A stretch of 7,749 nucleotides of DNA from Clostridia bacterium (GTDB taxonomy: Bacteria > Bacillota > Clostridia > Oscillospirales > CAG-272), in assembly GCA_900763885.1 (NCBI GenBank), contig CAAFLY010000199.1, forward strand, positions 1 to 7,749, written 5' to 3'. Position 1 is the first letter of the stretch, and each line of letters opens with the position of its first letter. Position numbers and translations under genes: made by a program. A model generated the notes under the pieces. The model saw only the letters and a list, made by a program, of their open reading frames with translations, was not told the origin of the DNA and searched no databases. Shown here in pieces: positions 1-7,749 of this stretch.

Positions 1-12
1 GGAGAGATGGCT

Positions 13-2241
<2,229 letters not shown>

Positions 2242-2253
2242 GAGGAGTGCTAT

Positions 2254-2715
2254 ATGATAGCCGTACTGCAAAGAGTCGCCGAAGCCCGTGTGACCATTGA
2301 CGGACACATCAATGGGGAGATCGGCAAGGGACTGCTCATTTTACTCGGCGTCGCAAAGGAGGATACGGCGGAGGACTGCCGTCTGCTCTGCGAAAAGATC
2401 CCGAAGCTCCGTATTTTTGAGGACGAGGCGGGAAAAATGAATCTGTCCGTTACCGATATTGGCGGAGAAGCCCTCGTTGTGTCGAATTTCACCCTGCTCG
2501 CGGCCTATCGCAAAGGGAACCGTCCCGACTATATGAACGCCGCCCTGCCGGAGAATGCCGTGCCGCTGTATGAACAATTCATGGAGGGTCTAGGTACCCA
2601 CATCCCGCACGTCGCGCATGGTGAATTCGGTGCGGATATGCAGGTGCAGCTCACAAACGATGGGCCGGTCACGATCGTGATGGACTCGAATGTCTTAAAA
2701 TTGCCGAAAAGATGA
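2254..2715 (+). CDS. dtd: D-aminoacyl-tRNA deacylase (Dtd)
   Basis: Homodimeric cytosolic editing enzyme that cleaves D-amino acids (and glycine mischarged on tRNA-Ala) from tRNA, protecting translation. The protein is 153 aa, close to the usual 145-150, and is recognisable along its length: MIAVLQRV start, GEIGKGLLILLGV (21-33), KLRIFEDEAGKMNLS (51-65), RKGNRP (86-91), GADMQV (126-131) and the second signature NDGPVT (135-140), which carries the Gly-Pro that forms the active site across the dimer. The first signature, normally SQFTL, reads SNFTL (77-81), a Q-to-N change in a conserved catalytic-site position. GAGGAG at 2242-2247 sits 6 bases before the ATG, and the gene starts 12 bases after the rel stop, so the two are almost certainly co-transcribed. 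The stop overlaps the hemZ start in ATGA. Confidence 0.96.
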   Translation: MIAVLQRVAEARVTIDGHINGEIGKGLLILLGVAKEDTAEDCRLLCEKIPKLRIFEDEAGKMNLSVTDIGGEALVVSNFTLLAAYRKGNRPDYMNAALPENAVPLYEQFMEGLGTHIPHVAHGEFGADMQVQLTNDGPVTIVMDSNVLKLPKR

Positions 2716-4217
2716 TTATCAAGCATACCGGAAATCTGAATACCTACTATCTGCAAACGCTTGCGATGCTCTTTTTCCCCGGCGCGAAATTCCCCGAAAA
2801 TGAGCCGGAAACGCCGGAGACCATCGTTATCGAGATCGCTCTGACGGAAGACGAGACTGCCGTAAGCGCACACGCCGCGATCCGCCGGGGAGACATAACC
2901 GCAACGGGAGACGCGGTACAGACGCGCGACAGCGACGTGGGAGACGACGACCGGATCCGCAAGATCGCCGCCGGCCACGCGTTTCTCATCGCCGGACAAG
3001 CGTTCACCGGATTTACGCCGCCATGGGGGATCATGACTGGAGTCCGTCCCGCCAAGCTCGTATCGGAATATCTGGAGCATGGTATGACGCCGGAACAAGC
3101 TGCCGGGATCCTGCGCCGGGAGTTTTTCGTCACCCCGGTCAAGGCCTCTCTCGCGGCAACGGTGGCAGTGGCGGAAAAGCGGCTCATCACACCGGAAGCC
3201 AGACGGGACTGTAGCGTATATATCGCCATTCCGTTCTGTCCGAGCCGCTGCGCCTATTGCTCCTTTGTCTCCTATACCTCCCCGCATCTGCGCGCCCTGA
3301 TCCCGGACTATCTGCGCGCCCTTGCCGACGACATCGACAAAACGGCGGCGCTGATCAAAGAGCTGGGACTGCGCGTGCGTACCGTCTATATCGGCGGCGG
3401 CACCCCAACCGTACTGTCGGCGGACGAGCTGCGGTTTTTGCTTCCCCATATCGCGCCGCTTGCCCATGGTGCCGAGGAATTCACACTTGAAGCCGGACGG
3501 CCGGATACGATCACGGCGGAAAAGCTGTCTGTCGCGAGAGCATACGGCGTCACCCGGATCAGCGTGAATACACAGACCCTCAACGAGGAGATCTTAGAGA
3601 AAATCGGCAGAAAGCACACCGCGGCGGAATTTTTCGCAGCCTACGAGACTGCCCGTGCCTCCGGAATCCCGGAGATCAACATCGACCTGATCGCAGGACT
3701 GCCCGGGGAAAGTGCCGCGTCGTTTGCCCAAACCATCGACGGGATCCTGCCCCTGCGCGCGGAGAACGTGACGGTCCATACCTTCTGCGTAAAAAAATCC
3801 GCGTCGCTGAAAACCGAGATCGATGCGGGTGCGGACGGTACGATCCCCTATGACCGGGAAGGCGCGGAGGCAATGGAGGCGGTGCTCTACTCCCAGAATT
3901 CCCTCACCGGAGCCGGATACCTGCCGTATTACATGTATCGACAGAAGAATACCGTAGGCAATCTCGAGAATGTCGGGTACGCCATGCCCGGTCACGAGGG
4001 TCTGTACAACGTCTATATGATGGAGGAGGTCCACAGCATTTTCGCGTGCGGCGCTTCGGCGGTGACAAAATTCGTCTCTCTGCCGGACGCGAACGGAAAT
4101 GTGCGTATCGAGCGGATCTTCGAGCCAAAGTATCCGTATGAATACCTACGGGAAAACGAGCGGGAGACACGGTTTGCCGCCCTGCAGCAATCCGCCCACT
4201 GTTTTTTTGAGAAATAA
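2712..4217 (+). CDS. hemZ: Radical SAM protein, coproporphyrinogen dehydrogenase family, HemZ type
   Basis: A HemN/HemW-superfamily radical SAM enzyme, 501 aa, best matching Firmicute HemZ, which is annotated as oxygen-independent coproporphyrinogen III dehydrogenase; that activity is weakly established for many HemZ-like proteins, so the substrate is uncertain. Seen in the sequence: an N-terminal HemZ-specific region of about 165 residues with the family-typical GIMTGVRPAKLV (106-117); the [4Fe-4S]/SAM motif C176-x3-C180-x2-C183 inside YIAIPFCPSRCAYCSF (170-185); the SAM-contacting YIGGGTPT (226-233); EFTLEAGRPDT (256-266); RISVNTQTL (282-290); and INIDLIAGLPGE (322-333). The C-terminal part contains YYMYRQKN (406-413). 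No Shine-Dalgarno is visible in the 20 bases before the ATG; the ATGA overlap with dtd suggests translation by coupling. The gene ends with tandem TAA TAA. The metallo-beta-lactamase-fold gene that often lies between dtd and hemZ in clostridia is absent here. Confidence 0.92.
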   Translation: MIIKHTGNLNTYYLQTLAMLFFPGAKFPENEPETPETIVIEIALTEDETAVSAHAAIRRGDITATGDAVQTRDSDVGDDDRIRKIAAGHAFLIAGQAFTGFTPPWGIMTGVRPAKLVSEYLEHGMTPEQAAGILRREFFVTPVKASLAATVAVAEKRLITPEARRDCSVYIAIPFCPSRCAYCSFVSYTSPHLRALIPDYLRALADDIDKTAALIKELGLRVRTVYIGGGTPTVLSADELRFLLPHIAPLAHGAEEFTLEAGRPDTITAEKLSVARAYGVTRISVNTQTLNEEILEKIGRKHTAAEFFAAYETARASGIPEINIDLIAGLPGESAASFAQTIDGILPLRAENVTVHTFCVKKSASLKTEIDAGADGTIPYDREGAEAMEAVLYSQNSLTGAGYLPYYMYRQKNTVGNLENVGYAMPGHEGLYNVYMMEEVHSIFACGASAVTKFVSLPDANGNVRIERIFEPKYPYEYLRENERETRFAALQQSAHCFFEK

Positions 4218-4220
4218 TAA

Positions 4221-4225
4221 AGGAG
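4221..4225 (+). promoter_or_regulatory. Ribosome binding site that decides the kinase start
   Basis: AGGAG directly follows the tandem TAA stops of hemZ. It lies 7 bases before the first of two in-frame ACG codons (4233 and 4236). The kinase frame has no ATG, GTG or TTG between this site and the ATG at 4416, which is already past the nucleotide-binding loop. This is the only good Shine-Dalgarno in the region, so it is the main reason for placing the kinase start at 4233. Confidence 0.6.
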
Positions 4226-4232
4226 AACTGAG

Positions 4233-5159
4233 ACGACGTTTTATCCGCAGATTCAATCCTACGATGCTGCCAAAGCCTTTGTCGCGTCCGGTGAAAGAGC
4301 GTTCCGCGCATCTCTCACGCAGGCGATAGACACCATTGTCCATCGGAACCGCCGCCGGATCCTGACCGTATCGGGACCGTCCTGCTCCGGTAAGACCACC
4401 GCGTCCACAAGACTCATGGAGGCGCTGCACGAAAACGGCGACCAGACCGTACTTATCTCCATCGACGACTTCTTTCTCGACCGGCCGGAGGTGAAAACCA
4501 CCGACGCAACGCTCGATTACGACTCTGTGAACGCCATCGATCTCGCGTACTTCATCGAGGTCATCGACGAGATCTGCCGCGGGAAAACGGTACGGCTGCC
4601 CCACTATGATTTCACGACCGGGAAAAGAGATTCCTATCGGGAATACTGCCCGAGGGCGCAGAATATCTATATTCTCGAAGGAATCCAGGCGGTCTATCCG
4701 GAGATCACATCCGTACTGCGTGCGGCGTCCGAACCGTTCGGCGGCTACGACAGCGTGTTCATCTGTCCCGACGCACCGGACGACGCGGAGAACACAGTGC
4801 TGTCCGACAACGACATCCGTCTGCTGCGCCGTATCGTGCGCGATGTACGCACAAGAGGCGCCTCGCCGGAATTCACGCTCCATCTGTGGGAAAACGTCCG
4901 TGCCAATGAGGACGCCAATATTCTGCCGTATGCCGGAGACGCCACGGTGCATATCAACTCCTACCTGCCGTATGAGCTTTTTATGATCGCGCCGCTGTGC
5001 AGACCGTATCTTGTACAGATCCCGACGGAAAGCCCGTATTACGCGCGTGCGCGGGAGCTCATGAAACGGCTCGCCGCGTTTGAGAATCCGTATTTCTCCT
5101 GCAGCATGGTTCCTTCCGATTCGGTATTCCGGGAGTTTATCGGGGATATACAGGGATAG
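4233..5159 (+). CDS. Nucleoside (uridine-like) kinase, P-loop NTPase, probable ACG start
   Basis: Predicted cytosolic kinase of the uridine kinase/phosphoribulokinase family, presumably phosphorylating a nucleoside with ATP or GTP; the substrate cannot be read from sequence. Numbering from ACG at 4233 gives 308 aa. About 42 residues of N-terminal region lead into beta-strand RILTVS and the P-loop GPSCSGKT (48-55), then SIDDFFLDR (76-84), LPHYDFTTGKR (122-132), the ILEGI strand (147-151) and the lid-like RRIVRDVRTRG (199-209). The order and motifs match short clostridial uridine-kinase-like proteins, and the kinase domain of longer TGS-containing nucleoside kinases. The first in-frame ATG (4416) falls after the P-loop and would give a dead enzyme, so translation must begin upstream. 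A CTG at 4362 would just keep the P-loop but has no ribosome binding site. The kinase is in the same frame as hemZ, separated by TAA TAA. Family assignment is firm; the exact start is inference. Confidence 0.82.
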   Translation, partial: TTFYPQIQSYDAAKAFVASGERAFRASLTQAIDTIVHRNRRRILTVSGPSCSGKTTASTRLMEALHENGDQTVLISIDDFFLDRPEVKTTDATLDYDSVNAIDLAYFIEVIDEICRGKTVRLPHYDFTTGKRDSYREYCPRAQNIYILEGIQAVYPEITSVLRAASEPFGGYDSVFICPDAPDDAENTVLSDNDIRLLRRIVRDVRTRGASPEFTLHLWENVRANEDANILPYAGDATVHINSYLPYELFMIAPLCRPYLVQIPTESPYYARARELMKRLAAFENPYFSCSMVPSDSVFREFIGDIQG

Positions 5160-5283
5160 AGACCCGGTATGCTCCACGACGCCAATCGTGCTTTGAGCAG
5201 ACCTGTCAGAATATGCCATATGTCCCCTAAAGCACGACGAGCGCCCGCCTTCGGATACCGGAAATTCCGATCGGAGGCGCTTT
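5160..5283 (+). promoter_or_regulatory. Structured intergenic leader before the flippase gene
   Basis: The only non-coding gap over 100 bases. It holds several inverted repeats. TCGTGCTTT (5186-5194) pairs perfectly with AAAGCACGA (5229-5237), enclosing about 34 bases. The TCGTG part (5186-5190) can instead pair with CACGA at 5175-5179 across a 6-base loop, so the two pairings compete; CACGACG occurs twice (5175-5181 and 5233-5239). A third stem-loop covers the flippase ribosome binding site (separate entry). I recognise no known riboswitch and no clear sigma-A promoter, and no hairpin is followed by a convincing U-run, so promoter, attenuator or plain linker all remain possible. Confidence 0.4.
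5246..5279 (+). promoter_or_regulatory. Hairpin sequestering the flippase ribosome binding site
   Basis: The Shine-Dalgarno GGAGG (5273-5277) lies 6 bases before the ATG at 5284. It sits in the 3' arm of a stem pairing 5246-5254 with 5271-5279: nine pairs, two of them G-U. An alternative fold pairs GCGCC (5241-5245) with GGCGC (5276-5280) and TCGGA (5251-5255) with TCCGA (5266-5270). In both folds part of the ribosome binding site is base-paired, which would lower initiation unless opened. Only TTT follows the stem before the ATG, so it does not look like an intrinsic terminator. Confidence 0.45.
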
Positions 5284-7149
5284 ATGGCGAAAAACCACGA
5301 GAGTATACGGTATGACGAGCATGGAGATCGCGCCAACTCCGGCAGCCGACACGACACAGACAATCGCCCAGATTCCGTGACACGGCATGATCCCGGCAAT
5401 CGATTTGCAGCAGGAGTTGCCGCACTGACCCTTTCCAGCTTTATCACAAAGGGGCTCGGACTTGTATTTAAGATCCCGATGAATCGGCTGATGGGCGACA
5501 CAGCGATGGGCTACTACAACGCGGCGTACTCCATTTTCACCTTTTTCTATATGCTCTCCACGGCAGGAATACCGGTAGCACTGTCGATCCTGGTCGCTCG
5601 GGCACAGGCAGAGGAGGGCGCGGCACAGAGAAAACGGGTCTTTTGCACCGCACTGTGCCTGCTCTTTGCTATCGGTACCATCGGAACGGTCATTCTCGCA
5701 CGGTTTGCCGGGAGCCTTTCCGAGATGATCGGTGCGCCGCCAGCCGCTTGGTCCATTGCCGTGATCGCGCCGACGCTCTTCTTCATCTGCGTCTCCAGTG
5801 CCCTGCGGGGGTATTTCCAGGGACTGTCGTATATGCTCCCGACCGCCGTATCCCAGCTTGTGGAGGCGGCAGGAAAGGTCGGAATCGGAATCGCGTGCGG
5901 TGTATACGCCATTTCACGCGGATTTTCCCCCGCCATTACGGCCGCCTATGCTGTATCCGGTCTGACCATCGGTACCGCGTTCGGGATGCTCTGCCTCGTG
6001 ATCACAGGCTGTATCCATAAGGAGGCTCCCACGCCGGACCGCGCGCCGCCCCAATCCTATCGGCGGATTCTTGCCGCCTTTGCCGCGATTGCCGTGCCGG
6101 TAACGATCAGCTCGTCCGTCATGAGTCTGACGAATATGATCGACACCGCGCTGATCCAACGCCTGCTGCAGTCCGCCGGAATGACACAGGAAGCAGCAAC
6201 CGCCGCGTATGGGAACTATACCTCCCTTGCCGTGCCGCTGTTCAATCTGCCGCCCGTCCTCGTGTATCCGATTGCCTACGCGATCGTTCCGCACATTACG
6301 GGATACAAAGCCGCTGGGGAGGATGAAAAACTGCGGGAATCCGTCCTTGCCGTGCTGAAGATCGCCGTGTGGATCGGACTGCCGTGCGCCCTTGGACTCT
6401 CCATGCTCTCGGAGCCGATTCTGACCCTGCTCTACCGCGCCGATTCCGCACACTCCGCAGCCCCTCTGCTCACCGTATTGGCGCCGTCGTCCTTTCTCGT
6501 CTGTATGCTTGCCGTGACCAATTCCGTCTTGCAGGCGACCGGAAAAGCGTATCTCCCCGTGATCGCCATGGCTGCCGGAGCCGGTGTGAAGATCGCGGCA
6601 AGTCTCACCCTGATCCCACGACTGGGGATCATCGCGTCTCCGATCGGTACCTTTTTCTGCTACGCCGTGGTCACGGTCATCAGCCTGTGCGCGACGAGAA
6701 ACGAAATCCGAAACAGCGGAGAGCGTGTGCCATTTTTCGGGATGTTTCCGAAACCCTTTGTCGGCGCATGTGCGGCGGTCGGCGGCGCGTATGGGCTTTA
6801 TCGACTGCTGTCCCACCATCTGCCGCTCCCGCTTGTCCTGTGTCTCGCGATCGGTTTGGCAGTGGCTGTATATCTGCCGCTGCTCTGGTATTCCGGAGCG
6901 GTAGGTGAGACGGAATTGAATTATCTGCCGCTGCCGCGCACTCTGCTCGGACGACTGCGGCGAACCACACAAGCTATACTGACGGAAGAGAAAAATGGAT
7001 TCGATTTCCGAGAAGATCCGCGTGCTTGCGGACAAGAAAAGCTATACTTTGGAAGATCTGCGCACCCTGACCGAGATCCTGCGCAGTCCGGAAGGCTGCC
7101 CGTGGGATCGGGAGCAGACGCATCAGTCCATCCGCAACGATCTCATTGA
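5284..7149 (+). CDS. MurJ/SpoVB-like lipid-linked oligosaccharide flippase (MOP superfamily)
   Basis: Polytopic inner-membrane protein of the MviN/MurJ-SpoVB-YabM group, which moves lipid-linked cell-wall or polysaccharide precursors across the membrane. Hydrophobic segments run from about residue 41 to 538, consistent with the usual 14 helices. Family-type stretches include SFITKGLGLVFKIPMNRLMG (52-71), STAGIPVALS (92-101), RGYFQGLSYMLPTAVSQLVE (175-194), MIDTALIQRLL (285-295) and FNLPPVLVYPIAYAIVPHI (320-338). In Bacillus, yabM precedes yabN (MazG domain), matching the next gene here. Two oddities: the first 40 residues are very polar, with an Arg/His/Asp repeat; and the frame runs 155 bases into mazG, so residues about 571-621 are an out-of-frame reading of mazG and look unlike any flippase. 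A more normal end would be near residue 565-570. GGAGG at 5273-5277 supports the ATG used. Whether it acts in peptidoglycan, spore cortex or exopolysaccharide synthesis cannot be told. Confidence 0.87.
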   Translation: MAKNHESIRYDEHGDRANSGSRHDTDNRPDSVTRHDPGNRFAAGVAALTLSSFITKGLGLVFKIPMNRLMGDTAMGYYNAAYSIFTFFYMLSTAGIPVALSILVARAQAEEGAAQRKRVFCTALCLLFAIGTIGTVILARFAGSLSEMIGAPPAAWSIAVIAPTLFFICVSSALRGYFQGLSYMLPTAVSQLVEAAGKVGIGIACGVYAISRGFSPAITAAYAVSGLTIGTAFGMLCLVITGCIHKEAPTPDRAPPQSYRRILAAFAAIAVPVTISSSVMSLTNMIDTALIQRLLQSAGMTQEAATAAYGNYTSLAVPLFNLPPVLVYPIAYAIVPHITGYKAAGEDEKLRESVLAVLKIAVWIGLPCALGLSMLSEPILTLLYRADSAHSAAPLLTVLAPSSFLVCMLAVTNSVLQATGKAYLPVIAMAAGAGVKIAASLTLIPRLGIIASPIGTFFCYAVVTVISLCATRNEIRNSGERVPFFGMFPKPFVGACAAVGGAYGLYRLLSHHLPLPLVLCLAIGLAVAVYLPLLWYSGAVGETELNYLPLPRTLLGRLRRTTQAILTEEKNGFDFREDPRACGQEKLYFGRSAHPDRDPAQSGRLPVGSGADASVHPQRSH

Positions 7150-7738
7150 GGAATGCTATGAGGTCGTAGAAGCGATCGACAACGCGGATCCGGTGCTTCT
7201 GCGCGAGGAGCTGGGCGATGTACTGTTCCAGGTGTATTTCCACGCGCGGATCGAGGAAGAGGCGGGCAGATTCTCCATCGACGAGGTAGCTGGTGACATT
7301 TGTGCCAAAATGATCTATCGGCATCCGCACGTTTTTGGCAATACTGTCGCTGAAAATTCTGCAAAAGTATTGGAGAATTGGGAAAAACTAAAAAAGAAGG
7401 AAAAACACCGCGATACCGTGCGTGCGTCCATGGAAGCTGTGCCGCCGATGCTGCCGGCTCTCATGCGCGCGCAAAAGATCGCCGGGAAAGCTATAAAGGA
7501 CGACTACAGCTTCGGGACGGACGAGGAGCTTCGCGTACAGATGGAAAAATCCCTGCGCGACGCGTTCGATCCCGAGAAAAATGCGGCTGAAAAAGAGACG
7601 GCGCTGGCAAAGCTGTCGTTTCTCGCCGCCTTACGATCGAAAAAACTTGGTGGAGACCTGGAAGGCGCATTACAAAAGGAAACCACAGAGTTTATATATA
7701 CTTACAAAAATGAACAATCAAACGGAGGAGAATCATGA
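6995..7738 (+). CDS. mazG: Nucleoside triphosphate pyrophosphohydrolase MazG
   Basis: Cytosolic enzyme that hydrolyses (d)NTPs to monophosphate and pyrophosphate, clearing non-canonical nucleotides; the E. coli enzyme also influences ppGpp levels. The protein is 247 aa. Its first MazG domain is complete: LRSPEGCPWDREQTH (29-43), the Mg-binding pattern EECYE (52-56) with E72-L-G-D75, then FHARIEEEAGRFSIDEV (82-98) and RHPHVFG (109-115). The second domain (about 150-240) keeps the family outline, PALMRAQKIAGKA and a LEGAL helix, but lacks the acidic EExxE/ExxD residues, so it is probably structural. GGAAGAG at 6984-6990 precedes the ATG. Conserved sequence begins by residue about 17, so the overlap with the upstream flippase frame (6995-7149) cannot be removed by choosing a later start. 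An in-frame TGA at 6980-6982 bounds it upstream. The stop overlaps the next start in ATGA, and the last codons encode that gene's ribosome binding site. Confidence 0.95.
   Translation: MDSISEKIRVLADKKSYTLEDLRTLTEILRSPEGCPWDREQTHQSIRNDLIEECYEVVEAIDNADPVLLREELGDVLFQVYFHARIEEEAGRFSIDEVAGDICAKMIYRHPHVFGNTVAENSAKVLENWEKLKKKEKHRDTVRASMEAVPPMLPALMRAQKIAGKAIKDDYSFGTDEELRVQMEKSLRDAFDPEKNAAEKETALAKLSFLAALRSKKLGGDLEGALQKETTEFIYTYKNEQSNGGES
7724..7730 (+). promoter_or_regulatory. Ribosome binding site of the HU gene, inside mazG
   Basis: GGAGGAG lies 4 bases before the ATG at 7735 and is read by mazG as part of its final Gly-Gly-Glu codons. The strong site, plus the ATGA overlap, supports the next gene being real and co-translated with mazG. 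Confidence 0.7.
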
Positions 7739-7749
7739 ATAAAACGGAA
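7735..7749 (+). CDS. hup: HU-family DNA-binding protein, N-terminal five codons only
   Basis: Partial gene cut by the window end. Only M-N-K-T-E is visible. That is the usual opening of bacterial HU proteins (MNKTEL...), small dimeric histone-like proteins that bend and compact DNA. A strong GGAGGAG precedes it and it overlaps the mazG stop by four bases. In clostridia a HU gene commonly follows mazG, which adds weight. Five residues alone cannot prove the identity, so the call rests on the combination of opening residues and neighbourhood. Confidence 0.68.

Noticed and set aside
3219..3266. YIAIPFC lacks the histidine of the HemN-type YxHIPFC motif
   Set aside because: HemZ-type proteins commonly have a small residue there, and the three iron-sulfur cysteines are present, so it is not a sign of inactivation.
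5186..5237. Inverted repeat as an intrinsic terminator after the kinase
   Set aside because: The stem encloses about 34 bases and no U-run follows it, so it does not fit a rho-independent terminator.
5169..5315. Small frame of 48 codons starting at ATG 5169 and ending inside the flippase start
   Set aside because: Arginine-rich product with no recognisable motif, no clear ribosome binding site, and it overlaps the well-supported flippase start by 32 bases. A leader peptide is not excluded but is not supported.
4146..5501. Long minus-strand open frame (451 codons) across the kinase and the intergenic gap
   Set aside because: It is antisense to the kinase, which has clear motifs, and its translation shows no recognisable domain. 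Similar long antisense frames at 58-1281, 1381-2307, 2529-3467 and 5914-7035 mirror real genes in the same way, as expected from the codon bias of GC-rich genes.
7647..7700. Possible promoter for the HU gene inside mazG (TTGGTG, 18 bases, TACAAA; AT-rich run at 7691-7700)
   Set aside because: Both boxes match the sigma-A consensus poorly and the region is coding; the AT-rich run alone is not enough.

Overview
The window carries a compact, entirely plus-strand run of housekeeping genes from what looks like a moderately GC-rich Clostridia-type Firmicute, perhaps an Oscillospirales/Ruminococcaceae relative. This placement is an inference. It rests on purine-rich GGAG-type ribosome binding sites and on two gene orders I know from Firmicutes: rel-dtd-hemZ, and a SpoVB/MurJ-like flippase followed by mazG and an HU gene. 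No rRNA, tRNA, CRISPR array, insertion sequence, phage gene or toxin-antitoxin pair was seen.

Layout: (1) Positions 1-4217 hold a tight operon of bifunctional (p)ppGpp synthetase/hydrolase (rel), D-aminoacyl-tRNA deacylase (dtd) and a HemZ-type radical SAM protein. The rel-dtd gap is 12 bases and dtd-hemZ overlap by 4. (2) Positions about 4233-5159 hold a uridine-kinase-like nucleoside kinase. It has no ATG, GTG or TTG start at the expected place; an ACG lies behind a good Shine-Dalgarno. (3) Positions 5160-5283 are the only real intergenic region, 124 bases, with several inverted repeats, one of which buries the next gene's ribosome binding site. (4) Positions 5284-7749 hold a polytopic MurJ/SpoVB-like lipid-linked oligosaccharide flippase, then mazG, then the first five codons of a probable HU gene. 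The flippase frame runs 155 bases into mazG; mazG and the HU gene overlap by 4 bases (ATGA).

Together the genes cover stringent-response signalling (Rel), translation quality control (Dtd), nucleotide salvage and sanitation (kinase, MazG), cell-envelope precursor export (flippase) and chromosome organisation (HU). Rel makes and degrades (p)ppGpp, and E. coli MazG is known to lower ppGpp when overproduced, so a functional link across the window is conceivable but not shown.

I found no convincing undescribed multi-gene system. The items most worth a second look are the ACG start of the kinase, the long flippase/mazG overlap (lost stop, frameshift or real C-terminal extension), the structured leader before the flippase, a Q-to-N change in the Dtd catalytic motif, and a short Arg/His/Asp repeat at the flippase N-terminus.
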